Below, one piece after another: positions 45,957 through 54,468 of a DNA stretch of 64,000 bases. Made by a program: the position numbers and the translations under genes. Under the pieces are notes generated by a model. That model had not been told where the DNA came from. It made no database searches and worked only from the letters and a program-made list of their open reading frames with translations. Source of the stretch: Marinobacter sp. S6332 (GTDB lineage Bacteria; Pseudomonadota; Gammaproteobacteria; Pseudomonadales; Oleiphilaceae); contig NZ_JALKAP010000002.1 in the NCBI RefSeq assembly GCF_023016045.1, positions 186,001-250,000 on the forward strand, written 5' to 3'. Each line of letters begins with the position of its first letter. Position 1 is the first letter of the stretch.

Positions 45957-46571
45957 CTACCGCGCTAACTTGATGCGATGTAAAACCTGATAAGGCCCTT
46001 GTATTTCACGGGTTCTGTATTGAGCAAATACTATTTCATCAACCGTAAACTCGATATCTTGCGATTGTATGCCCGATAATTCTTCAGCTATGCGTGAAGT
46101 GTCATGGGCTTGGTTGTAAAAACCCAGAGTGACATGTGGCGTGTATGCGTTGGGGTTCTGCTCGTGTTCATCGCGATTCAAACAGCTACGAATAGTATTC
46201 AAATAACCTTTTGGGTCAGTCACTTCCAAATAAGGGCAGGTTGCAAAACTGTTGCAACTGGCCAGCTGTAAAGGGAAAGCAGATAGCTTGGAAGCTTCCA
46301 ACTGCTGAATACTATTCCGAATCGAAGGCTTCAGCGAAGGGGGATCTTTCAGCAACCCCTCCAAAGCCAGAGTAATGTGAGGCTGGCGCAAGTAGCCGGA
46401 ATGCAACCACTCGGAAAGATAATCTTGATGGAATCGTATTTTTCTCTGGCAATCAGAGCCAGATATCTCAATCGCCCAAAACCCAAAATACTCAACGCCC
46501 TTATGCCATTCATAAAAATCCCGCAATTCGGTAGCGTAGGTCGTTTTACTGCCTAAGAAATCGGAAAACAT
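45957..46571 (-). CDS. 2H phosphoesterase (2'-5' RNA ligase-like)
   Basis: 204 aa. Two HxTx motifs are present: H65-I-T-L and H146-V-T-L, 81 residues apart, which mark the two-histidine phosphoesterase superfamily (LigT, CPDase, AKAP7). It is soluble. Members cut cyclic phosphates or 2',5' linkages on RNA or nucleotides; the substrate of this branch is unknown. It lies downstream of cysK on the same strand, with a strong hairpin between them. Confidence 0.85.
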   Translation of the reverse strand: MFSDFLGSKTTYATELRDFYEWHKGVEYFGFWAIEISGSDCQRKIRFHQDYLSEWLHSGYLRQPHITLALEGLLKDPPSLKPSIRNSIQQLEASKLSAFPLQLASCNSFATCPYLEVTDPKGYLNTIRSCLNRDEHEQNPNAYTPHVTLGFYNQAHDTSRIAEELSGIQSQDIEFTVDEIVFAQYRTREIQGPYQVLHRIKLAR

Positions 46572-46607
46572 AATTACACAACTGGGCTTTGATCTGCGGG
46601 AGCAACC

Positions 46608-46635
46608 TGACGCCCCAACAGGAGCTGGGGCGTCA
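46608..46635 (-). terminator. Perfect 10-bp hairpin after cysK
   Basis: TGACGCCCCA (46608-46617) pairs exactly with TGGGGCGTCA (46626-46635) around 8 nt. It stands 19 bases after the cysK stop and before the 2H gene. No T-run follows. Confidence 0.6.
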
Positions 46636-46653
46636 TCAATGAGCTAGCAGCTT

Positions 46654-47625
46654 TTACTGCACGTTCTCCGCATCGCCAAACTGCTCGGCAAACAGGGCAC
46701 TGGAGAGATAGCGCTCAGCAGAATCCGGCAGGATGACCACAATGTTCTTGCCCTTGTGTTCTGGCTGCTGGCTAACGCGAACCGCCGCTACAACGGCTGC
46801 ACCACAGGAAATGCCACACAGAATGCCTTCTTCCTGCATCAACCTATGCGCCATCGCCATGGCGTCTTCATTGGTAACCGTTTCCACCTGATCAACCATG
46901 CTCAGGTCGAGATTTTCTGGCACAAATCCAGCGCCTAGGCCTTGGATTTTGTGGGGCGCGGGCTTGAGGGCTTCTCCGTTTCGCACCTGAGTGATAATGG
47001 GTGAGTCGGAAGGCTCAACGGCAACGGTGGTAATGGCTTTGCCCTGCGTGTTTTTGATGTAGCGTGATACGCCTGTAAGCGTGCCACCCGTTCCTACACC
47101 GGCAACAAAAATATCCACAGCGCCATCGGTGTCGTTCCAGATTTCAGGACCAGTGGTGTCTTCGTGAATCTGCGGGTTAGCCGGGTTCTTGAACTGCTGT
47201 GGCAAAAAGTACTTTTCGGGCTCGGCAGCAGCCAATTCTTCTGCTTTTGCGATCGCGCCGGGCATGCCTTCGGCGGGCTCTGTGAGTAGCAAATCGGCAC
47301 CCAGCGCTTTCAACACCTTACGGCGCTCCAGACTCATTGAAGCGGGCATGGTAAGAACTATTTTGTAGCCTCTGGCCGCAGCCACAAAAGCCAGAGCTAT
47401 GCCCGTGTTACCGCTGGTGGGCTCAATAATAGTCATACCCGGCTTAAGCACGCCCCGCTTCTCGGCATCCAGTACCATGGCAGTGCCAATCCGGCACTTT
47501 ACCGAGTAGGCCGGGTTGCGACCTTCAATCTTGGCCCAAATAGTAGCGCCATCACTAACACGATTAAGCTTGACCAACGGCGTGTTGCCAATGGACTGAG
47601 AGTTGTCTTCATATATGCGGGGCAT
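46654..47625 (-). CDS. cysK: Cysteine synthase A
   Basis: 323 aa. PLP Lys43 in '[11 protein letters not shown]', the phosphate-binding '[14 protein letters not shown]' loop, '[16 protein letters not shown]' and the C-terminal '[15 protein letters not shown]' mark O-acetylserine sulfhydrylase A. It makes cysteine from O-acetylserine and sulfide. The start is standard; it has GAGG near the ATG. The gene is alone. Length and the Asn/Ser at key places favour CysK over CysM. Confidence 0.92.
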   Translation of the reverse strand: MPRIYEDNSQSIGNTPLVKLNRVSDGATIWAKIEGRNPAYSVKCRIGTAMVLDAEKRGVLKPGMTIIEPTSGNTGIALAFVAAARGYKIVLTMPASMSLERRKVLKALGADLLLTEPAEGMPGAIAKAEELAAAEPEKYFLPQQFKNPANPQIHEDTTGPEIWNDTDGAVDIFVAGVGTGGTLTGVSRYIKNTQGKAITTVAVEPSDSPIITQVRNGEALKPAPHKIQGLGAGFVPENLDLSMVDQVETVTNEDAMAMAHRLMQEEGILCGISCGAAVVAAVRVSQQPEHKGKNIVVILPDSAERYLSSALFAEQFGDAENVQ

Positions 47626-47709
47626 CGATTATCTCCTCAAAAGTTCTGAAGTATTTAACCACAAGCCCGCGATATCACCGAAAAACCCAGACAGTTTTTT
47701 CTGCAGCGT

Positions 47710-48090
47710 TCAATGCTTTGCTTTAGTCACCATTTTGGGCGTAGCCGTATTGCCTGGATTACCCGCGAGAATCCGGTCAGCATTCAGTGAAGCGATCGAC
47801 ACTCGGGTATCCCTTGGAACATCGCCGTCTAATTGCAGCTCAAGATAGCGGAGCGCACAAACCCGCAGGAAGGACGTGAAATTGCCCAGATCGTGGCCAG
47901 CGTCAATGGATTCGTGGTAAAGCCGGGTGATCATCTGCGGGAGGTTCATGCCGTCCCGTTCGGCCAGTTCTGCCAGTACATGCCAAAAAGCGTTTTCCAT
48001 GCGCACACTAGTGACCATACCATCAATACGCAGAGAGTGGGTCCGGCTTACCCAAAGCTCCGGGTCGGCGTTGATAAAGAGCTTACACAT
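47710..48090 (-). CDS. Ribbon-helix-helix domain protein (RHH_4 type)
   Basis: 126 aa. The core 'HSLRIDGMVTSVRMENAFWHVLAELAERDGMNLPQMITRLYHE' has the strand-helix-helix of an RHH_4 repressor-like domain, followed by 'GNFTSFLRVCALRYLE'. The C-terminal tail is disordered-looking. Such proteins may bind DNA or protein as dimers; their target is unknown. It is preceded by the DJ-1 gene at 50 bases on the same strand. Confidence 0.8.
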   Translation of the reverse strand: MCKLFINADPELWVSRTHSLRIDGMVTSVRMENAFWHVLAELAERDGMNLPQMITRLYHESIDAGHDLGNFTSFLRVCALRYLELQLDGDVPRDTRVSIASLNADRILAGNPGNTATPKMVTKAKH

Positions 48091-48141
48091 TACAGCCTCC
48101 CGGGAAGCGCTGAGGGGCCGGTGTGGCCAGCCCCTGTTGTT

Positions 48142-48711
48142 TTATTGATCCAGCAATTTGAAGAACTGCGCAAGCCACGCCGGATGAGCGGGCCACGCGG
48201 GCGCTGTTACAAGATTAGCATCGGTTACAGCCTGATCAACCTCAATACTGGCGAAGGTACCGCCAGCCAATTCCACTTCCGGCTGGCAAGCCGGATAGGC
48301 TGAACACTTGCGGCCATCCAGAACTCCCGCAGCCGCCAACAATTGAGCACCATGGCAAATCGCCGCTACCGGTTTGTTGGTTTCGAAAAAATGGCGAACC
48401 AGATTCTTCACGTCTTCGTTAAGACGCAGGTATTCAGGTGCGCGGCCACCAGGCACCACCAGTGCGTCATAATTCGCCGGGTCCAACCCATCAAAATCCG
48501 CATTCAGGGCAAATCGATGGCCCGGCTTTTCTGTGTAAGTTTGGTCGCCCTCAAAATCATGGATAGCCGTGGCAACGGTATCGCCCGCTTTTTTGTCCGG
48601 GCAAACAGCATGAACCGTGTGGCCGACGGCCATCAGTGCCTGAAACGGCACCATGGTTTCGTAATCTTCGGTGAAATCACCGGTAATCATCAGAATCTTC
48701 TTCCCGCTCAT
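48142..48711 (-). CDS. DJ-1/PfpI-family protein
   Basis: 189 aa. The nucleophile elbow is '[12 protein letters not shown]' (Cys119, His120), with Glu16 near the start ('TEDYETM') as in the DJ-1 superfamily. Members act as deglycases, proteases or stress sensors. The sequence is nearest to PfpI/YhbO-like bacterial proteins. It has no signal peptide. It shares direction with the RHH gene downstream. Confidence 0.88.
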   Translation of the reverse strand: MSGKKILMITGDFTEDYETMVPFQALMAVGHTVHAVCPDKKAGDTVATAIHDFEGDQTYTEKPGHRFALNADFDGLDPANYDALVVPGGRAPEYLRLNEDVKNLVRHFFETNKPVAAICHGAQLLAAAGVLDGRKCSAYPACQPEVELAGGTFASIEVDQAVTDANLVTAPAWPAHPAWLAQFFKLLDQ

Positions 48712-48815
48712 GGCTATCTCCTTATGCTTGTTTTGATGAGTTTGGAAACAGTAGCAGTGGAAATGATGAAGTGGGTATTAAGAGACTACTACAAGCCTTC
48801 CAGAGTGGGCGCTTG

Positions 48816-48843
48816 GAAAAAAGACCTGCCCCGGTTTTCCAAA
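48816..48843 (+). repeat. REP-like intergenic repeat, copy 1
   Basis: A-rich sequence then ACCTGCCCCGGTTTTCC. It matches the other copies listed here in 'CTG(T/C)CCCGGTTTTC'. It lies between the DJ-1 and DUF3750 genes. Confidence 0.5.
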
Positions 48844-48950
48844 CAACAACGATTGGTAATGCTTCGCATTGATACTTGAGGCTATATGAGCCGTATACTG
48901 ATTCGGTCTTGACCATCAACCAATGCATGCAGCTCGAGGTACCCTCTGGC

Positions 48951-49757
48951 ATGGTAAAATCCCTTCAATGGCTCATCAGAACCACAATATTTTTACTGGT
49001 TCTGCTGGCGGGCCCTGCACTGATTGCGGCCTGTAGCAGTCAGTCTAGTCAGAGCTGGCGTGACACCGATCGCTCCAGCGCAGGCATTGCGCCACTGCCC
49101 GATCAGGCTGAGGAAGCCATTGTGCAAGTTTACGGTGCCCGAGCTTATAATTGGCGCGGCAACTTTGCGATCCACACTTGGATTGCGACCAAAGTGCGCG
49201 GGGCATCATCCTACGAGGTTCACGATGTAACTGGCTGGGGTTATAACGCGGTGCGATCCCGCCCCGGTGAGCCCGATACGGCCTGGTATGGCAACCCGCC
49301 GATGTTGCTCGCCGACCTCCGTGGTGAGAAAGCGGAGGCCGCTATCATCAATATCCGGACAGCGATCGGCGCCTACCCTTTCCAGAACAAATACAAAGCT
49401 TGGCCCGGACCCAACAGCAACACTTTTGTAGCCTGGGTAATCCGGCAGGTGCCCGAACTAGATGTTGCACTGCCCAACATTGCCATCGGAAAAGACTATC
49501 TCGCCGACGGCATTGTTGCGAAAGCCCCCAGCGGTTCAGGCTACCAATTCTCCCTCAAAGGTTATTTCGGCCTTATGGCGAGTATCCGGGAAGGTGTCGA
49601 GCTGAACATTCTAGGCCTTAACATTGGAATTGACCCTCTGGCTTTGGCTGTCAAATTGCCCGGGATCGGGCACATTGGCCTGCGCGACCCTTGGATGGAC
49701 CGCTCAACGTGGCACCAACCCCCTTCAGAGGAGCAGTTTTCAAAAACCAGCCCATAA
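48951..49757 (+). CDS. DUF3750 lipoprotein-like protein
   Basis: 268 aa from the ATG at 48951 (GAGG upstream). The hydrophobic start (about 10-30) ends LIAAC, which reads as a lipobox. The mature domain carries 'EEAIVQVYGARAYNWRGNFAIHTWIATK' and 'WPGPNSNTFVAWVIRQVPEL', the two DUF3750 blocks, with 'NTF' and a conserved His suggesting an NlpC/P60-like papain fold. Membrane-attached periplasmic location is inferred. Function unknown. Confidence 0.8.
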   Translation: MVKSLQWLIRTTIFLLVLLAGPALIAACSSQSSQSWRDTDRSSAGIAPLPDQAEEAIVQVYGARAYNWRGNFAIHTWIATKVRGASSYEVHDVTGWGYNAVRSRPGEPDTAWYGNPPMLLADLRGEKAEAAIINIRTAIGAYPFQNKYKAWPGPNSNTFVAWVIRQVPELDVALPNIAIGKDYLADGIVAKAPSGSGYQFSLKGYFGLMASIREGVELNILGLNIGIDPLALAVKLPGIGHIGLRDPWMDRSTWHQPPSEEQFSKTSP

Positions 49758-49767
49758 ATCAATCTGG

Positions 49768-49795
49768 AGAAATAGGCCCGCACCGGTTTTCTTAC
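49768..49795 (+). repeat. REP-like intergenic repeat, copy 2
   Basis: AAATAGGCCCGCACCGGTTT, then TCTTAC. Diverged in the middle but keeps the A-rich start and CCGGTTTTC. It lies just after the DUF3750 stop, between convergent genes. Confidence 0.4.
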
Positions 49796-49805
49796 AGAGC
49801 AGGCC

Positions 49806-51068
49806 CTACGACAACACCTTCTCCGGCACCGAAGAACTTTCCATCACCACCTCATCGCCCTGCTCAGAACGGGCAATCACAGAGGTACACGCCAGATCCC
49901 CGGTTACATTCATGGCGGTAGCCCCCATACCTACAAGGGCATCAATGGACACCAACAAAGCCACAGTTTCAATGGGCAAGCCCACCTGAGCAAACACAGT
50001 GGCAATCATCACGATACCCGCACCCGGCACACCAGCCGTGCCTATGGAAGCCAAGGTGCCGATCAGAACAATTTCTAGCATGGTGACGACGTCCAGAGGC
50101 ACCCCCACCACATTGGCTGCAAAGGCAGCAGAAATAGCAATACGGATACCCGCCCCATCCATGTTGATGGTGGCGCCCAAAGGCAGACTGAAACCGTAGA
50201 TGCTCTGGGGAATGCCTAAACGCCGAGCAGCGTTGAGCGTTAGGGGCAGAGTGCCTGAACTGCTCTGGGTGGCAAAGGCGGTGGCAACCGGAGCCCGGGC
50301 CTCACGAATAAAGTCCCTCAGCCTCACACCATTGAGGCGCATAAGAACGCCGTAGACCAGCAGTTGCACCCCCAAGGCCAGATACAACACCATAACCATA
50401 TCGCCCAGAGCCAGTATCGTGGCTATGCCCTGCTCACCTGCGGTACTGGCCACAATCGCAAACACGCCAATCGGCACATACTGCAGAACCCCGGCCATCA
50501 CTTTCATCGTGACTTCGTTCAAGCCAGAAACTACCTCATACACTCTGGTTCCGGCTTCCCCGTGAGTATCTGACTCACGTAATTTCAGCAGTGCAACGCC
50601 AAACACAATTGCCGTAAAAATAATCCCGAGCAGATTCGGCTTGGCAAATGCCTCGACAATATTGGCGGGAACAATATTCAGAAGCACCTGAACAAAGCCC
50701 GGGTTCTCCGGCACCTCAACACTGGCCGAAGGCGACAACTCCAGACCGCTACCGGGTTCGAATACGGAAGCCACAACCAGCCCCACCGCAATGGCCAGAG
50801 CCGAGGTCAGCACATAGAAGCCCAGCAGTTTTCGGCCCACGCGGCCCATACTGGAAAGATTGGCCTGATTGATCCCCACCATCAGAGTAAACAGGACAAT
50901 CGGCACGATCAGAAACTTGAGCAACCTGAGCAGCAACTCCCCTAACGGGTTAAGCCATTCGGCCACTACCGGCCCGCCTACCAGGCCTACAACCAAGCCA
51001 AGAACAAGTGCAATACCAATGCGCAGCACCAGAGAAGACTTCAGATAACCATCAAGTACAGCTTTCAT
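49806..51068 (-). CDS. Dicarboxylate/amino acid:cation symporter (DAACS, GltP/DctA-like)
   Basis: 420 aa from the ATG at 51066-51068, behind GGGAG. It has eight or so membrane helices plus the two re-entrant hairpins of the family: the serine-rich 'ATQSSSGTLPLT' and the 'GATINMDGAG' motif (NMDGxx), with 'GTAGVPGAG' near the end. It couples Na+ or H+ to uptake of glutamate, aspartate or C4 acids. Substrate cannot be decided. The promoter region upstream is a 392-base gap that also holds a repeat and a palindrome. Confidence 0.92.
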   Translation of the reverse strand: MKAVLDGYLKSSLVLRIGIALVLGLVVGLVGGPVVAEWLNPLGELLLRLLKFLIVPIVLFTLMVGINQANLSSMGRVGRKLLGFYVLTSALAIAVGLVVASVFEPGSGLELSPSASVEVPENPGFVQVLLNIVPANIVEAFAKPNLLGIIFTAIVFGVALLKLRESDTHGEAGTRVYEVVSGLNEVTMKVMAGVLQYVPIGVFAIVASTAGEQGIATILALGDMVMVLYLALGVQLLVYGVLMRLNGVRLRDFIREARAPVATAFATQSSSGTLPLTLNAARRLGIPQSIYGFSLPLGATINMDGAGIRIAISAAFAANVVGVPLDVVTMLEIVLIGTLASIGTAGVPGAGIVMIATVFAQVGLPIETVALLVSIDALVGMGATAMNVTGDLACTSVIARSEQGDEVVMESSSVPEKVLS

Positions 51069-51366
51069 GGGGGCTCCCGTTTCACGCGAACTCGTTAATG
51101 AGCGAGCGTTCAAATACGTCAGGGGCGAGGATTCTGGTCAGCACCGGCCTATGGGTAAACCGGTATTCCCACGTATGTTACTCACAAAAGCTGTGGATAA
51201 AGTTGTTGGCGACCGGGGGTTAAACAGTCGGAAGCCATGTGCCCCATGGCCTTTGGGAAACTGATGCAAAAATGGCCTATACAGTGAGGCTATATGAATA
51301 TAGAAAATCCGTCTCAGCAGAGCTGTTCCATCGCTGTGTTCAGGCGCTTACTCATGTCCAGCCGGG

Positions 51367-51393
51367 ACAAATAAACCTGCCCCTATTTCCTTC
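51367..51393 (+). repeat. REP-like intergenic repeat, copy 3
   Basis: ACAAATAAACCTGCCCCTAT, then TTCC. It keeps the AAATAAACCTG start and loses the CGG part. Between the symporter and the HEPN gene. Confidence 0.35.
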
Positions 51394-51413
51394 CAATCCC
51401 GGCCCCGAAACAA

Positions 51414-51451
51414 TTACCCATATTGGGCACAAATTTACCCAATATGGGTAA
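51414..51451. promoter_or_regulatory. Perfect palindrome downstream of the HEPN/MNT operon
   Basis: TTACCCATATTGGG (51414-51427) and its exact complement (51438-51451) frame a 10-nt spacer. Each arm holds CCCA-N3-TGGG (51417-51427 and 51438-51448), exactly 21 bp apart, as in the palindrome upstream of the operon. It lies nine bases after the HEPN stop. Confidence 0.6.
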
Positions 51452-51460
51452 AGACAAGAT

Positions 51461-51880
51461 TTACCCTGCGGTGAGTGCAGCCATGGCTAGCATGATTTCT
51501 TCTGTTATTTCCACAAGGCTTGTCACCAACGCTTCATCAACGTCGATATCACCTTCATATTCCGCAAGATTTCGCTTGCGATGGGCCTGATCAAGAACAC
51601 GCCATTTGGCTGGCGACAAGTCGAGCGTATGCTGCAAACATTGAAACACCAGATATCGATTGTCGGACCGATAACCAAAGTAACGAAGTGCAGCCAAAGA
51701 AAGCGCATGCGCTGCGTTATAAGATAAATCGAAGCGACTCTGCAGGCTAAGCGCTTCCAAACCAGCGTCCTTTAATCGTACGTTACCGGATTGGATAAGC
51801 CCTTCAACCTCGTTCGCGTCTACCGCCTCATGGTGGAGCTTGTGTATCCGAACCAGGTTCTCCAGTGCGTCTTCATTCAT
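51461..51880 (-). CDS. HEPN-like protein, putative toxin of a HEPN/MNT pair
   Basis: 139 aa, all-helical. 'RFDLSYNAAHALSLAALRYFGYRS' and 'DQAHRKRNLAEYEGD' resemble HEPN helices. The RNase motif Rx4-6H is changed: R103-N-L-A-E-Y108, a Tyr in place of His. It starts eight bases inside the upstream nucleotidyltransferase gene, an overlap typical of HEPN/MNT toxin-antitoxin operons. In characterised pairs the HEPN protein is an RNase held inactive by AMPylation; here that is inference from family and context. Confidence 0.65.
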   Translation of the reverse strand: MNEDALENLVRIHKLHHEAVDANEVEGLIQSGNVRLKDAGLEALSLQSRFDLSYNAAHALSLAALRYFGYRSDNRYLVFQCLQHTLDLSPAKWRVLDQAHRKRNLAEYEGDIDVDEALVTSLVEITEEIMLAMAALTAG

Positions 51881-52475
51881 TGATGCTTCCTTTCAATAAT
51901 ATGTACTGTCCTTCCAGGACTTTCCTCAAAAAGGGGTTATTGTTGGCTCGACGTTTCTTAAACTCTTCTTGCTTGTAGAGGGTTGGATTGATGGTACGGG
52001 TAAGCTTGGCCTCTGCAGACCCCAACGCTTCAAAAACCTCTTCTAGGGTGAGGGAATCCGATACCAACATGAGGTCGATATCGCTATTGGCATGATCGGT
52101 CCTCTTAGCCACCGAACCATAGATCAGAGCAAGGTCAATTTTATCACTAATCGAATTGAGAGCATCTTCAACCTGATATTCTGGACCAAGTAGTTTGGAG
52201 ACAAGAGAAGACAGCTCCGGGAAAATGGGTGAGTCCGGATTGGCTCTATATCGTTTCTGGCGCCCCTGCAGCTTCACTTGCACTAGACCGCTATCCACCA
52301 GACGCGCCAGTTCCCGCTGCACAGCCCCCGAACCGGCTTCCGCCTTCCCGATGAGCTCTTTGACCGAAAAGTCCCTTTCCTGATGTGCAAAGAACAGTCG
52401 CAATACCTTTTGGCGGGTTTGTGAAAATAAGGCGTCTGCCAATCCAGTGCGGTTAGATGTTGTTACTGCTGGCAT
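51873..52475 (-). CDS. ArsR-like winged helix fused to a minimal nucleotidyltransferase (MNT)
   Basis: 200 aa from the ATG at 52473-52475 (GGAG eleven bases before); a longer ATG start would begin inside the upstream palindrome. Residues 20-75 form a winged helix-turn-helix ('GAVQRELARLVDSGLVQV'), followed by an MNT domain with the GSx10DxD motif (Gly120-Ser121, Asp132, Asp134). The combination suggests one protein that both AMPylates the HEPN partner (antitoxin) and represses its own promoter through the HTH. The operator candidate is the palindrome at 52495-52526. Confidence 0.8.
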   Translation of the reverse strand: MPAVTTSNRTGLADALFSQTRQKVLRLFFAHQERDFSVKELIGKAEAGSGAVQRELARLVDSGLVQVKLQGRQKRYRANPDSPIFPELSSLVSKLLGPEYQVEDALNSISDKIDLALIYGSVAKRTDHANSDIDLMLVSDSLTLEEVFEALGSAEAKLTRTINPTLYKQEEFKKRRANNNPFLRKVLEGQYILLKGSINE

Positions 52476-52494
52476 GTAAGTTACGTCTCCAAAA

Positions 52495-52526
52495 CCCATT
52501 TTGGGTAATTATATACCCAAAATGGG
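52495..52526. promoter_or_regulatory. Perfect palindrome upstream of the HEPN/MNT operon
   Basis: CCCATTTTGGGTA (52495-52507) and its exact complement (52514-52526) flank ATTATA. Each arm contains CCCA-N3-TGGG, 21 bp apart, the same design as at 51414-51451. It is placed 20 bases before the start codon, which suits an autorepressor operator. Confidence 0.65.
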
Positions 52527-52717
52527 CATCTCAAAACTATAAAACCGAGTTGCTTAAACCCAAGGCGGCGAGCCAACTCATCACCGGGCTCGACGCTGAT
52601 CAAAAAACCGGTCTAATTGGACGTGGAATTACTGATGTGCCATTTTTAGATTAATAGAGCAATGCCATGGATCGTTCTTACACACCTTAACCCCTCTCAC
52701 CCGAGGAACTTGCGGAA

Positions 52718-53407
52718 ATGCTCAAGCGAACGCTTTTTACACTGGCCATTTCCATGGTTTTACTTTCCACCAGTGCTCTGGCAAGACCTTTCACGCTCTC
52801 CCATGCCCCGCATCCGGCCATTACATCCATCTACATCCCGATTCTCAAAGAGGTCTACTCTGAGCTGCAAATAGACGTAGAATTTCAGGAGATGTCGACC
52901 CACCGAGGATTGGTAGAAGCGAACGCCCGCCACGTGAACGGCGACGTCGCTCGCTTCTCAGAAGGCCTGCAGGACTACCCCAACTTGATGGCGGTGCCAA
53001 CCGCGCTGGACCAAGCAGAAATTATTCTGCTGTGCGTCCGCGAGGCAGACTGTTCGGGCAATGCGCTCAAAGAGCCAAAAAACCGGATCCTAATTCCCAC
53101 CGAAACGGCCGTCATGCGCCGTTTCATTGCCACCTACCCGGCCAATTTCATACCTGTCAGCTATAGCCTGTCGAAATCACAGGAGATGCTTTCAATGGGC
53201 CGATTCAAATACGCGTTGTATGTATCTTCAGAACTGCACCCGCACCAAGCCAAGACCGAGGAATACAACCTGAACTGGGCGGTACTGGAAAGTTTCCCGA
53301 TTTACCACGTGCTGCATAAAGATCACAAAGCACTGGCAGACGCCATTGCCCCTGTTTTATCTCGAGTACTTGAACGCTATCGGCGGGAACAGCAACTTAG
53401 GCAGTAG
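52718..53407 (+). CDS. Periplasmic substrate-binding-like protein
   Basis: 229 aa. A signal peptide (1-22, ending ALA) precedes a small solute-binding fold of the amino-acid type: 'IYIPILKEVYSELQIDVEFQEMSTHRGLVEANARHVNGDVARFSEG'. No transporter permease or ATPase is adjacent. Such orphan SBP_bac_3-like proteins in marine bacteria may feed a sensor or a distant transporter. GAGGAAC precedes the ATG. Confidence 0.75.
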   Translation: MLKRTLFTLAISMVLLSTSALARPFTLSHAPHPAITSIYIPILKEVYSELQIDVEFQEMSTHRGLVEANARHVNGDVARFSEGLQDYPNLMAVPTALDQAEIILLCVREADCSGNALKEPKNRILIPTETAVMRRFIATYPANFIPVSYSLSKSQEMLSMGRFKYALYVSSELHPHQAKTEEYNLNWAVLESFPIYHVLHKDHKALADAIAPVLSRVLERYRREQQLRQ

Positions 53408-53650
53408 CCTGCATTCTCCGCACTGACAATAGATTTTCCCCGATATTGAGAGCTCACGCCTTGCCAGCCAAAAACCATAACAACAAGCCAGCAACCCCGA
53501 AAAGAAACACCGCAAAATGGACAGCCAGACTCTTTCGAATAGTTGGGGTTGGATGCGTTGTGTGGGATTATTGACCGAGTGTAAGCAAACTAGGGTATTG
53601 TTCCAAAGACCGCGTCAAAAGGCTCAGAGAGCGTTCAGGTGTCATCAGCG

Positions 53651-54331
53651 ATGAATGAAACAAACGAGGATAAAACAGCATCAGCACCGCCACCCAAAAA
53701 GAAGGGCTTCAGTGGCTTGCATGTATTTGGCATTGTGCTGCTCACCATCGTCGCCACCTTAGGCGCTGGTTACTGGTGGTTCAGCCACTATGTGTTCCCT
53801 GAGAACTTCGACCCCGTAACCCTGACTGCCAGTGAACAGGATTCACTCAACTCCAAACTCAATACTCTGGGCATTGACACTCAGGGCTTCGAATCCGGCC
53901 GCCCGTTGCAGCCGGTACCCTACAGTGAAGAAGGCGCCAGCCGGGAGGTACGTTTCAGCGAGCGGGAACTTAACGGCATGCTGGCCAATAACACCGATCT
54001 GGCTCAGAGACTCGCAGTGGACCTTTCGGACGATCTGGTGAGCGCCGTGCTTCTGGTGCCTCTTGACGAAGGTTTCCCTGTGCTCGGCGGCAGAACTCTA
54101 CGAGTAAATGCTGGCGTAGAGCTCTCCTTTGCCAACGGTCGTCCCCTGGTCAAATTAAGGGGCGTCAGCCTCATGGGCGTACCCATTCCAAATGCCTGGC
54201 TGGGTAACCTCAAGAATGTGGACCTGGTTAACGAATTCGGTGCCAACGAGGGATTCTGGCAATCTTTTGCAGCGGGTGTGGATTATATTCAGGTTGAGGA
54301 TGGCCGGTTGCTTGTCCGGCTAAAGGAATAG
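53651..54331 (+). CDS. Hypothetical membrane-anchored protein
   Basis: About 226 aa from the ATG at 53651; a GTG at 53639 is also possible. A charged N-terminus, one membrane helix (about residues 20-42, LHVFGIVLLTIVATLGAGYW) and a large beta-rich outer domain are seen, with 'EVRFSERELNGMLANNTDLAQRLAVDL' and 'NVDLVNEFGANEGFWQSFAAGVDYI'. Similar single-pass proteins occur in marine gammaproteobacteria, but no function was recognised. Confidence 0.6.
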   Translation: MNETNEDKTASAPPPKKKGFSGLHVFGIVLLTIVATLGAGYWWFSHYVFPENFDPVTLTASEQDSLNSKLNTLGIDTQGFESGRPLQPVPYSEEGASREVRFSERELNGMLANNTDLAQRLAVDLSDDLVSAVLLVPLDEGFPVLGGRTLRVNAGVELSFANGRPLVKLRGVSLMGVPIPNAWLGNLKNVDLVNEFGANEGFWQSFAAGVDYIQVEDGRLLVRLKE

Positions 54332-54391
54332 AAAACCGAGGAAAATCTCTTTATCAAACGCGAAAACAAATCTGTCCCGGTTTTCTCACAA
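54331..54391 (+). repeat. REP-like intergenic repeat, copy 4, with inverted partner
   Basis: ACAAATCTGTCCCGGTTTTC (core 54366-54385) is the best copy with copy 5. GAAAACCG at 54331-54338 pairs exactly with CGGTTTTC at 54378-54385, so the copy can fold back. Between convergent genes. Confidence 0.5.
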
Positions 54392-54468
54392 CAACGAACC
54401 CCGCTTTTGCAGCTAACGCAGTGCCGCCGATAACTGAAGTGGACCCCGAAAAGCCGGCCTTTTTCTAC

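Larger units (their letters stand above)
51069..51460. other. 392-base intergenic region with a repeat, a palindrome and one DnaA-box-like site
   Basis: No convincing gene was seen. It holds a perfect TTATCCACA (complement at 51192-51200), one REP-like copy at 51367-51393 and the palindrome at 51414-51451. A short plus-strand reading frame (51239-51451) would run through both repeats and is probably fortuitous. The symporter promoter should be at the left end. Confidence 0.5.

Noticed and set aside
48113-48135. Stem AGGGGC/GCCCCT between the DJ-1 and RHH genes
   Set aside because: T-rich sequence follows on the plus strand only, where no gene ends; too weak to call a terminator for the minus-strand gene.
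48722-48952. Minus-strand frame between the DJ-1 and DUF3750 genes
   Set aside because: No ribosome-binding site, no domain or signal, and it overlaps the REP-like copy and the DUF3750 upstream region.
51192-51200. Perfect DnaA-box-like TTATCCACA on the minus strand
   Set aside because: Only a single box, with no AT-rich unwinding region and no dnaA/dnaN/gyrB/parAB genes nearby; one 9-mer is expected by chance in a window this size.
48877-51297. 13-base match TGAGGCTATATGA at 48877-48889 and 51285-51297
   Set aside because: Only two copies, no common position relative to genes or to the REP-like repeats, and the match ends at once on both sides.
51239-51451. Plus-strand frame of 70 codons in the 392-base gap
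   Set aside because: No ribosome-binding site, odd composition, and it runs through a REP-like copy and the palindrome.
53461-53570. Minus-strand frame of about 36 codons with a hydrophobic end between the substrate-binding gene and the membrane-anchored protein gene
   Set aside because: No start codon or ribosome-binding site before an upstream stop, and no recognisable family.
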